DNA from: Pyrus communis
Taxonomy: Eukaryota > Streptophyta > Magnoliopsida > Rosales > Rosaceae
Reading direction: 5' to 3'
Assembly (NCBI RefSeq): GCF_963583255.1
Contig: NC_084803.1
Span: 18,363,428 to 18,427,427, forward strand
Length of the DNA: 64,000 nucleotides
Part shown: piece after piece, positions 34,831 to 44,691 of the stretch
How the letters are laid out: each line of letters starts with the position of its first letter
Numbering within the stretch: position 1 is the stretch's first letter
Made by a program: the position numbers and the translations under genes
The notes under the pieces: generated by a model
The model's input: only the letters and a program-made list of their open reading frames with translations
The model's database searches: none
Told to the model about the DNA's origin: nothing

Positions 34831-35096
34831 TCGGTGAAGCCAACAATGGGTCCAGGTTGGGTGTTGACTACCTAGACCTGTAAGACCAGTATAGGCTACT
34901 GGATCTTCCTTTTCTTGGAGTTGTTGGTGGCCCCCAAGTGCTAGGATTCGGTAAAGATGCCAATGATCCGAATTGTCTTGGTTGGCGACTTTTCGTCGGT
35001 GTTTGCGTTTCTCCTAGGATGCACAACTAGCTTGTTTAAGTATTTGTCGACTTTTCTTTCTTTCACCTACTTCTCTAGGTAGTTCTTCCAAGTGTA

Positions 35097-36207
35097 GCAG
35101 TCATCAGTTGTGTGACTAGTACCTTGATGGAACACGCAGTACTTGGTGTGGTCCAACTTGGAAGTATCTCCCTTTGATTGTTTTGGCAGCTTGAACCATG
35201 GTTCGTTCTTGATGTCGCAGAGGATTTAATTGATCGGGATCAAGAACTTATAGTAGTTCTTAGGCGTTGAACCTTCTTTAGTTTTGGGTCGGTCCATACA
35301 CTTGGCCTTCTGCCTGCTTTTGTTGTTGTACTGTTTCCCGTCCTCCTTCTTTTGAGCTACTACTGATTATTTTCAAGGCTGCTCGGGTGCCTTGTATGCT
35401 CTTTGAGCCTCGTCCCAAAGTTCATGTTTTTCTGCCAGAGTTAGATCTTCTTTCATGATCAATTCTCCAAACAATAAGTGGTTTGCTGGGAGTCCTTTTT
35501 GGAATGCTACACTAGCTATCAAGTTTTTGCATCCGACTATCTTTTCCTTCTTTGCTTTGAACCTCTTCACATAGTCGCGAAGCGACTCATTTAGGTTTTT
35601 ATTAACGTTAAACAAATGGTCAGACTTCTTCTTGATTAAGCAGTAGGATGACTAGTCTTTGGTAAAAACCAAAGAAAGATCATCGAAACTCCGGATGAAT
35701 TATGGCAGAAGGGTGCGAAACCAATCTTGTGCGTCGCCTTGTAAAGTGGTGGCGAATATCTTACACATAAGAGCATCGTTGTTCTGATAAAGGACCATTG
35801 TGCTTCGGTAATGCTTCAACTGTCTTTCTGGATCTCCATCTCCTTTGAATAATGTGAAATGTGGCATGTTGAACTTTCATGGAGGGTCTACCTACTCGAT
35901 CTCATCCATGAAGGGTGACCGACTTATGTTGTCATGTCCTATCGTAATGCTTCGTTAGTGACCTCGTTGCATTGGAAGTCTCGCAATCGCTTGGTCAGAA
36001 GCCTCTCTACTTCTTCTTGAATTTACCTTTGTTGAGGTAGTGGAGCTCTCGACTGCCCTCAATCGTTACCTGCTGATCTAGGTTGCTTTTCCATGTGTTC
36101 GGCTCGTCTATGTCGTGGCTACAGTGCATATGGTAGGTTCTTAGCTGGCGAGCGAATTTCTCAAAAGCTTCCGGTTTAACTTGAGCCGGATTGAGTGACT
36201 GATTCAT
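35097..36207 (-). pseudogene. Tat gag remnant
   Basis: 36007-36207 is open but not clearly homologous. 35373-35615 carries the capsid block NESLRDYVKRFKAKKEKIVGC and KGLPANHLLFGEL of the retrotransposon gag family. A zinc-knuckle-like CX2HX4HX4C (CVFHQGTSHTTDDC) lies at 35097-35137. Stops separate the parts. Confidence 0.75.
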
Positions 36208-37337
36208 TCCGATATGAGGTGGAGGATACTCCTTACAGGCCTAGCCACGAATGAACATTTTGCTTGGAGTATTGCTCATGTTGATTATTAAAGTGTGGCC
36301 CTAACCGTGAATGTATGCTCATCTGTAGGCTTAGCCAAAAGTGCAAGTTCCTTCGTGTGCTAAGAAGAGAGTATACGCTATCTCAAAGGCCCAATCAGAA
36401 GTGTACACAACCCGAACGCTCAGTTTGTGGCTAGTTGGGGGCTACTTGTGGGGCTCGTCCTACTTCGAGACACCTTGTCCGAGGCACTTTATATCTCTAT
36501 GCGCTACAAGAGCTGATTCACCAAGGTCGTTTGCTATGCGAGGGTGATTGTCAAGACAAGTGTGGTTTGCCATTTGGGTTGGAAGAGCTTGGATGATATG
36601 TGTTTCCTTGAGTAGTGGAAGTGTAATGGACTCCGGGTGTAAGATTTGAGTTGGGATATGTCAACTCTGTGAAAAAAATAAGGTGAAAATACCTTTAATT
36701 CAATTGTCGGTCAAGAAATATGAAGCCGGGATGGTTAAACCGATCTTAGACCGGTTTGGATCTCTTGGAAGGCCACGGGAATGGGTTGGATCTCAGATTG
36801 GGCTGTGGGAGCGGGTCGGGCCACTGGAATGGGGTGCCCTGTGTACGGTGTGCGTGGGCACTGAGCTTGGGCTCGGCTCGAGAGCACGCTTGGCTTGCGT
36901 TGGCCTTAGGCTAGGCTACTTCTCCTGCTGCAACTGCTTAGTTCTGGGCCGTGCTAGGCTCCCTTGTGGCACTGGCCTGGGGTCGTTGCTACAAGGTGGC
37001 ACGAGCCTGGGCTTGCGGCTGCAAGGTGATGCCTTCACTGTGGGCTTAGGCTTCGCCAATGGCCGCTACCATGGTTGCTACTGTGGTGGCTTCCGCGGTG
37101 GTGCCCTGTGGGGGTGGTGCCGCTTGAGCCTTGTGGATCATTGTGGTCCAAATCCTTGAATGTAGGAAGTTTCGTTCGTTGTGGTTTCCGAATTTCCAGT
37201 CATTGCACTTTTCTTTTACGTTTATTCAAAGAATTTTTTTAAAAAAAAAAATCCTATGAATAAGAACGTACAAAAAATCTACAAATGAACAAAAAATGAG
37301 AAGCTTTGAATGCGAGAGTCTTCTTCAAACGTGTGAA
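36208..37337 (-). other. Tat leader region
   Basis: This lies between the 5' LTR and gag. A GC-rich patch at 36741-37160 is open for 158 codons on the + strand, but it is Gly/Leu/Arg-rich without a domain and I take the frame to be chance. No primer-binding site is recognisable next to the LTR. Confidence 0.5.
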
Positions 37338-37621
37338 TCAAGATATTATGTGAAATAATATCTTGCAATTAACTTGGCAATCAATCCTAATTTAAATAGG
37401 ATAATTGGGACTTACCTTTTTTATTGGGGATTTGATGAGGAGTGATGAGATGGATTTGAATAATTACCATTTTGATTAGCTTTGACTCTTCTTTGATTGA
37501 GTTGTTATTGTCCATTGCATGTTCGTGGAAATCCCGGTATGCCTTGAAGGTAAATTTGTCATTGTTATCCAAAAATCCACGTGTCACATCCATAATTTTC
37601 TTGATTATTTTTTGCTCCACA
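37338..37621 (-). mobile_element. Tat-type element, 5' LTR (right copy, truncated)
   Basis: On the minus strand it starts TGTGGAGCAAAAAATAATC at 37621 and is homologous to the left LTR down to 37338 (TTGCAAGATATTATTTCACA-like inverted motif). The part of the LTR that carries the TATA box in the other copy is absent or replaced. Confidence 0.75.
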
Positions 37622-38159
37622 GGATCCACAAGACTTAGTTCTGATACCTGTGTTTCCTCAGTGAACGTTACTCTTCAACCTCTGTGACTTGTGTTTCATT
37701 GTCTTCCTATTTTAGGCTATTTCCCATCTCCTTTCCTGTTTACGCCCTTTGTTTCGTAAATAGCAGTGTGGGATATTGCAAGGTATAATCATTTGTCGTT
37801 AAATGAGCACTATTTTGACAACCTTAAGAAATTTTCTGAAATTGTGAAATTTGAAGGGAAATTTAATATCTAAGCAATGTTTAATGTGAAAGTTGTTTTA
37901 TCAGAGGGAAAATGTGGTTTGTGTTTTTAATGGGACTTTTAAAACTCTACAGTCTGTATGTATAATTCAACACCACAATCTGATTCATGCTCTCCAAAAT
38001 AAATTTTATAAGTAAAAGGAACCAAAAAGAAAAGGTCGAAGAGTCTCCGTAAGACATGAACTTTATGTCATGGGGTCATGTGTTAATCTCGTTCACGATA
38101 AGTTTTTCTAGCATTTATACTCACGCTTGCTGGTCAAGTTTCCAAAACTGTGTTCACAT
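37622..38159. other. Intergenic stretch left of the hAT-like element
   Basis: I see no gene. The sequence leads into a short LRR-like relic at 38160. Confidence 0.45.
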
Positions 38160-38215
38160 ATAATCTGGATTCATTGCCAAATCTAGAGGAATTGATTGTT
38201 ATTGACTATTGCGAT
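38160..38215 (+). pseudogene. LRR fragment of an RNL gene, interrupted by hAT-like element
   Basis: CATTGCCAAATCTAGAGGAA and TGACTATTGCGAT align with the exon 5 stretch that encodes ALPNLVELNIDYCHD in gene 2, here with a 3-bp insertion. The homology ends at the insertion site of the element at 38216. It is too short to be more than a relic. Confidence 0.5.
38208..38215. repeat. 8-bp target-site duplication, left
   Basis: ATTGCGAT, identical to 43421-43428. Confidence 0.85.
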
Positions 38216-38332
38216 CAGACTTGGCAAACGGGTCGTGTCTGTCGTGTTCGTGTCGTTTTCGTGTAACACCTGTTATCTTAACGGGTCGTGTCGTGTCACA
38301 CCCATTATCTTAACGGGTCCTTTACCGGTCGT

Positions 38333-38359
38333 GTCACTTTACCCAACGGGTAAAGTGAC
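38333..38359. repeat. Perfect 12-bp hairpin in left subterminal region
   Basis: GTCACTTTACCC and GGGTAAAGTGAC pair across a 3-base loop. A smaller hairpin (CTTATCGGGT / CCCGATAAG, 43308-43328) lies at the other end. Confidence 0.85.
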
Positions 38360-38577
38360 CCGACCCGTTATGACCCGTTAAGAAAAAAATATATTTTTTT
38401 TTAAATTTGCACATACCACACATTGCGACATAAATATTACTTGAAAACATTAAAACATTTCTCGTTCAAGTACTATATCTACACTCGAAAATGAAAGCCT
38501 AATAAAAAAAATAATACATACACTACTAATCTATTACAAATATTAAATGTGCAAGGATAAAGAGTTTTTGTTTTTAA

Positions 38578-41500
38578 GATTGACTAACACTTAGAGTTTA
38601 TTTATACTTTTATTAAGTATAACATAAGATTTTGTGGTATCCACTTGTGTAAATATTTTAAATTGAAGATCGAATTCATTCATTGTATTCATATAGGGTC
38701 AAGGAGTGTAGTTATAAAAAATCATCAAAATCGGAGTTAAAATAACCGTTAAATCGTGATTTTTCGTTTATAACCGTTGAAAAGCTTTGTCCCGTTACTT
38801 GATCTCTGAATGTTTTTTTTTTGTGATTTTTTGCTGATGTGATCTCCAAGCATATACAAACAATTTTGACGGTTTGGATCGTTGAAATTAGTTTTGGAGA
38901 ATTCGTAAAACGATAGATTGACTAACACTTAGAGTTTATTTACACTTTTATTAAGTATAACATAAGATTTTGTGGTATCCACTTGTGTAAATATTTTAAA
39001 TTGAAGATCGAATTCATTCATTGTATTCATATAGGGTCAAGGAGTGTAGTTATAAAAAAATCATCAAAATCGGAGTTCAAATAACCGTTAAATCGTGATT
39101 TTTCGTTTGTAACCGTTGAAAAGCTTTGTCCCGTTACTTGATCTCTGAATGTTTTTTTTTTGTGATTTTTTGCTGATGTGATCTCCAAGCATATACAAAC
39201 AATTTTGACAGTTTGGATCGTTGAAATTAGTTTTGGAGAATTCGTAAAACGATAGATTGACTAACACTTAGAGTTTATTTATACTTTTATTAAGTATAAC
39301 ATAAGATTTTGTGGTATCCACTTGTGTAAATATTTTAAATTGAAGATCGAATTCATTCATTGTATTCATATAGGGTCAAGGAGTGTAGTTATAAAAAATC
39401 ATCAAAATCGGAGTTAAAATAACCGTTAAATCGTGATTTTTCGTTTATAACCGTTGAAAAGCTTTGTCCTGTTACTTGATCTCTGAATGTTTTTTTTTTG
39501 TGATTTTTTGCTGATGTGATCTCCAAGGATATACAAACAATTTTGACGGTTTGGATCGTTGAAATTAGTTATGAAGAATTCGTAAAACGATAGATTGACT
39601 AACGCTTAGAGTTTATTTATACTTTTATTAAGTATAACATAAGATTTTGTGGTATCCACTTGGGTAAATATTTTAAATTGAAGATCGAATTCATTCATTG
39701 TATTCATATAGGGTCAAGGAGTGTAGTTATAAAAAATCATCAAAATCGGAGTTAAAATAACCGTTAAATCGTGATTTTTCGTTTATAACCGTTGAAAAGC
39801 TTTGTCCCGTTACTTGATCTCTGAATGTTTTTTTTTTGTGATTTTTTGCTGATGTGATCTCCAAGCATATACAAACAATTTTGACGGTTTGGATCGTTGA
39901 AATTAGTTTTCGAGAATTCGTAAAACGATAGATTGACTAACACTTAGAGTTTATTTATACTTTTATTAAGTATAACATAAGATTTTGTGGTATCCACTTG
40001 TGTAAATATTTTAAATTGAAGATCGAATTCATTCATTGTATTCATATAGGGTCAAGGAGTGTAGTTATAAAAAATCATCAAAATCGGAGTTAAAATAACC
40101 GTTAAATCGTGATTTTTCGTTTATAACCGTTGAAAAGCTTTGTCCCGTTACTTGATCTTTGAATGTTTTTTTTTTTGTGATTTTTTGCTGATGTGATCTC
40201 CAAGCATATACAAACAATTTTGACGGTTTGGATCGTTGAAATTAGTTTTGGAGAATTCGTAAAACGATAGATTGACTAATGCTTAGAGTTTATTTATACT
40301 TTTATTAAGTATAACATAAGATTTTGTGGTATCCACTTGTGTAAATATTTTAAATTGAAGATCGAATTCATTCATTGTATTCATATAGGGTCAAGGAGTG
40401 TAGTTATAAAAAATCATCAAAATCGGAGTTAAAATAACCGTTAAATCGTGATTTTTCGTTTATAACCGTTGAAAAGCTTTGTCCCGTTACTTGATCTCTG
40501 AATGTTTTTTTTTTTGTGATTTTTTGCTGATGTGATCTCCAAGCATATACAAACAATTTTGACGGTCTGGATCGTTGAAATTAGTTTTGGAGAATTCGTA
40601 AAACGATAGATTGACTAACACTTAGAGTTTATTTATACTTTTATTAAGTATAACATAAGATTTTGTGGTATCCACTTGTGTAAATATTTTAAATTGAAGA
40701 TCAAATTCATTCATTGTATTCATATAGGGTCAAGGAGTGTAGTTATAAAAAATCATCAAAATCGGAGTTAAAATAACCGTTAAATCGTGATTTTTCGTTT
40801 ATAACCGTTGAAAAGCTTTGTCCCGTTACTTGATCTCTGAAAGTTTTTTTTTTTGTGATTTTTTGCTGATGTGATCTCCAAGCATATACAAACAATTTTG
40901 ACGGTTTGGATCGTTGAAATTAGTTTTGGAGAATTCGTAAAACGATAGATTGACTAACGCTTAGAGTTTATTTATACTTTTATGAAGTATAACATAAGAT
41001 TTTGTGGTATCCACTTGTGTAAATATTTTAAATTGAAGATCGAATTCATTCATTGTATTCATATAGGGTCAAGGAGTGTAGTTATAAAAAATCATCAAAA
41101 TCGGAGTTAAAATAACCGTTAAATCGTGATTTTTCGTTTATAACCGTTGAAAAGCTTTGTCCCGTTACTTGATCTCTGAATGTTTTTTTTTTATGATTTT
41201 TTGCTGATGTGATCTCCAAGCATATACAAACAATTTTGACGGTTTGGATCGTTGAAATTAGTTTTGGAGAATTCGTAAAACGATAGATTGACTAACACTT
41301 AGAGTTTATTTATACTTTTATTAAGTATAACATAAGATTTTGTGGTATCCACTTGTGTAAATATTTTAAATTGAAGATCGAATTCATTCATTGTATTCAT
41401 ATAGGGTCAAGGAGTGTAGTTATAAAAAATCATCAAAATCGGAGTTAAAATAACCGTTAAATCGTGATTTTTCGTTTATAACCGTTGAAAAGCTTTGTCC

Positions 41501-42673
41501 CGTTACTTGATCTCTGAAAGTTTTTTTTTTGTGATTTTTTGCTGATGTGATCTCCAAGCATATACAAACAATTTTGACGGTTTGGATCGTTGAAATTAGT
41601 TTTGGAGAATTCGTAAAACGATAGATTGACTAACGCTTAGAGTTTATTTATACTTTTATTAAGTATAACATAAGATTTTGTGGTATCCACTTGTGTAAAT
41701 ATTTTAAATTGAAGATTGAATTCATTCATTGTATTCATATAGGGTCAAGGAGTGTAGTTATAAAAAATCATCAAAATCGGAGTTAAAATAACCGTTAAAT
41801 CGTGATTTTTAGTTTATAACCGTTGAAAAGCTTTGTCCCGTTACTTGATCTCTGAATGTTTTTTTTTTGTGATTTTTTGCTGATGTGATCTCCAAGCATA
41901 TACAAACAATTTTGACGGTTTGGATCGTTGAAATTAGTTTTGGAGAATTCGTAAAACGATAGATTGACTAACACTTAGAGTTTATTTATACTTTTATTAA
42001 GTATAACATAAGATTTTGTGGTATCCACTTGTGTAAATATTTTAAATTGAAGATCGAATTCATTCATTGTATTCATATAGGGTCAAGGAGTGTAGTTATA
42101 AAAAATCATCAAAATTGGAGTTAAAATAACCGTTAAATCGTGATTTTTCGTTTATAACCGTTGAAAAGCTTTGTCCCGTTACTTGATCTCTGAATGTTTT
42201 TTTTTTTGTGATTTTTTGTTGATGTGATCTCCAAGCATATACAAACAATTTTGACGGTTTGGATCGTTGAAATTAGTTTTGGAGAATTCGTAAAACGATA
42301 GATTGACTAACACTTAGAGTTTATTTATACTTTTATTAAGTATAACATAAGATTTTGTGGTATCCACTTGTGTAAATATTTTAAATTGAATATCGAATTC
42401 ATTCATTGTATTCATATAGGGTCAAGGAGTGTAGTTATAAAAAATCATCAAAATCGGAGTTAAAATAACCGTTAAATCGTGATTTTTCATTTATAACCGT
42501 TGAAAAGCTTTGTCCCGTTTACTTGATCTCTGAATGTTTTTTTTTTTGTGATTTTTTGCTGATGTGATCTCCAAGCATATACAAACAATTTTGACGGTTT
42601 GGATCGTTGAAATTAGTTTTGGAGAATTCGTAAAACGATAGATTAACTAACACTTAGAGTTTATTTATACTTA
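38578..42673 (+). repeat. Satellite array, 12 full units of 338-340 bp plus a partial
   Basis: Unit starts, taken at GATTGACTAAC: 38578, 38916, 39255, 39593, 39931, 40270, 40609, 40948, 41286, 41624, 41962, 42301. A thirteenth copy starts at 42641 (GATTAACTAAC) and ends after about 33 bp. The copies differ only at scattered single bases and in the length of one T-run. Each unit includes AACCGTTAAATCGTGATTTT and GACGGTTTGGATCGTTGAAA. There is no open frame. Between units 3 and 11 a variant (CACTTAG versus CGCTTAG or TGCTTAG) alternates, suggesting growth as dimers. Confidence 0.95.
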
Positions 42674-43420
42674 GATTCACCACTTCTATTAATTTTCATT
42701 TTTCCCTCTCTTTTTTGTTTCCTTTTCAACTTTTTCTTATCATTTTCACTTTTCCCTCCAACATCTTTCCCTAATTGAATTCCCTCACTTTTTTGTTTTA
42801 TTTTCAACTTTTCTTAACATTTTCATTTTCCCTCCATTTTTTTTTCAAAAAGGGCGGCAAGTTGGCAAATGGCAATGGCAAGAAATTGATTATTGAAATT
42901 TGAGAATGGAAACAAATCACATATGAGTCCTGACGCATCAAATTTCAATGGATGCAAAATCATGCAAATATGCAATGCATGATCATGCATATTAAATTAT
43001 TAATTAATAATTATTATAGTTTTTATAAAATTTAATATATATATATATAATTAGTATAGATAGACTTAATATTTTGGGGGTATAATTATTATAGTATGTA
43101 TAATTATTATAATTATTATAAATTTTATAGTTAATTTAATATATATATATTTATTATAATTTTTAGGGGTATAAAATTGTAAAATTAATGTATATAATTA
43201 TTACAGTATTTTTTGAGGGTTATAAAATTATAAAAATAATATTCTGCTTATCGTGTATCGTGTTTACCCACGTGTATACCCGACCCAACCCGTTATCTTA
43301 ACAGGTGCTTATCGGGTTACCCGATAAGACCCGATTCGTTATCGTGTCGACCCAAACACCTGTTAATTTCGTGTCGTGTCGTGTCGGGTTATCGGGTCGT
43401 GTCAGAAATTGCCAGGTCTA

Positions 43421-43428
43421 ATTGCGAT
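43421..43428. repeat. 8-bp target-site duplication, right
   Basis: ATTGCGAT, identical to 38208-38215. Confidence 0.85.
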
Positions 43429-44691
43429 GAATTCGTCTCAAACTATGTTTTCCAACCAACACAGTTTGATCTTTTTTTTCTTCTTTTTTTTTTTTTTAAA
43501 TAAAAAAAATAAAACTGTTTGATTAGTCTCGTTCAATACCGTTACTTGATCAGCTTAAACTTATTTTTCTTGTTCAAACTTTTAATAGTTAAACTAATAA
43601 AGAACGGGCCATATTTTCTTTCTTTTAAAAGTTATTCACATAGAAGTAGTCATTGACAAAGTAGACAATGAGTAACAATGTAATTTGGATGAAAATACAC
43701 AAATTCAATACTTCAACTAGATCCATATACTTTAAATGAAAATAAACAAATTTAATATTCTGAGAGAATGGCACAATAGAAATTTCACAACCAAGAATCG
43801 ATTAATGCATGCCAATACTTAAAAAGCCGACTTGGCTTTGTAATGAGAAGGGTACAAAGAAATTTCACAACTAAAAATTAATTAGATCATGACAATTAGG
43901 TAGATGAGGGGGTTCTTTTCTCCAAAATGAACTCTTGAAGTATTTTTATAGAAAACTTATAGTTTTGAAACAAATAATTGTACATTAGAAAAAGATAGCT
44001 CATATTTTCACTGAAAAAGAGAGCTGATTTTTATTAATTAACATTGAAGCTTTTGCCTATTAAAAATATGTAGGTCTCATCTTTTTAATAGAGGTATGGT
44101 CCACAAACACATGTGAATCTCATCTCTAATAATATTTTTCTTTTTTATTTTTGCAAAAATTATTAGGCACTGCTTCCTAATAAAGTAAACAAGGTCAAAA
44201 GGAGGACAAAGTGGTTTTTTTTTTAGCGCTAATACTCCTTTAGAAATCTTTTAGAAACTATATATTTGATTGTATGAACAATAAAGTCATTGTACAATTT
44301 AAATTTAAAACTCATAAAGAATATTATACAAGGCATAAAAAGTGTATTAATCAGCATTGAAACCTTTGTGCATATTCTATGAAAACATGAGGAAATTATA
44401 CTATGGTCTCCTCACAAGAAATTCTTAACTCTTTCATTTTTCGTGAACTTGTGATACACGCTAAAGGGGATGAATTCTTCAATGAAATTTTGAAACACGT
44501 AAAAATAAGACCTATTCGTAAGTTTATTGAAAATAATGAAGCGTATATGAGTACTCCAGCCCAGAATACAATTTCCTTGTGTTTTCACAGCATATGCACA
44601 CAAAATATAATGTTGAAAAATAAGTTTTTTTTCTTTTTTTTTTTATGTATATAAGTATAATATTTTCTTATCTTCTAGTACAAGTTTTGTG
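43429..44691 (+). repeat. R repeat block (variant 2)
   Basis: This AT-rich block shares the AATTTCACAACTAAAAATTA and GTAGATGAGGG parts with 60870-60920, and the CGTGAACTTGTGATACACG part with the other R copies. A frame of 83 codons at 44403-44654 is broken in the other copies and has no domain, so I do not call a gene. The block is interrupted at 44692 by solo LTR E1 and continues at 49271. Confidence 0.6.
44687..44691. repeat. Target-site duplication of E1, left
   Basis: TTGTG, identical to 49266-49270. Sequence on both sides continues the R repeat as seen unbroken near 62780. Confidence 0.8.

Larger units (their letters stand above)
15246..37621 (-). mobile_element. Tat-lineage Ty3/gypsy retrotransposon, degenerate, with nested Athila
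   Basis: The LTRs are at the two ends. The order on the minus strand is gag, protease, reverse transcriptase, first RNase H, second RNase H, integrase, then an antisense ORF on the + strand before the 3' LTR. A second (aRNH-type) RNase H and an antisense ORF are known marks of the Tat lineage. Removing the 10,985-bp Athila at 17730-28714 leaves about 11.4 kb. Every coding region has stops or deletions and the integrase core is missing, so this copy cannot move by itself. I did not find a convincing primer-binding site or target duplication. Confidence 0.82.
38216..43420. mobile_element. Non-autonomous hAT-like transposon carrying a satellite array
   Basis: The left end is CAGACTTGGCAAACGGGTCG; the right end, inverted, is TAGACCTGGCAATTTCTGAC. 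A perfect 8-bp duplication ATTGCGAT flanks it, as expected for hAT elements. Both subterminal regions (38227-38385 and 43246-43410) are GC-richer and full of ACGGGTCGTGTC / GACCCGTTA motifs in both orientations, the type of site that hAT transposases bind. The middle contains 12 tandem copies of a 338-340 bp unit (38578-42640) and AT-rich sequence to 43240. There is no transposase ORF. The 5.2 kb length is unusual for a non-coding hAT derivative and comes mostly from the array. Confidence 0.82.

Noticed and set aside
36683..37159. 158-codon GC-rich open frame on the + strand
   Set aside because: It lies in the Tat leader, with biased Gly/Leu/Arg composition and no domain; open by base composition.
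37636..37649. A GGTATCAGAAC-like primer-binding site next to the Tat 5' LTR
   Set aside because: It lies outside the LTR on the wrong side for the minus-strand element, and no second LTR is seen beyond it; probably chance.
38578..42673. CRISPR-like array
   Set aside because: The repeats are contiguous 338-340 bp units without unique spacers, in a plant genome; it is a satellite.
44403..44654. 83-codon open frame in the R repeat
   Set aside because: The other R copies carry stops and frameshifts in the same place and no domain is visible.
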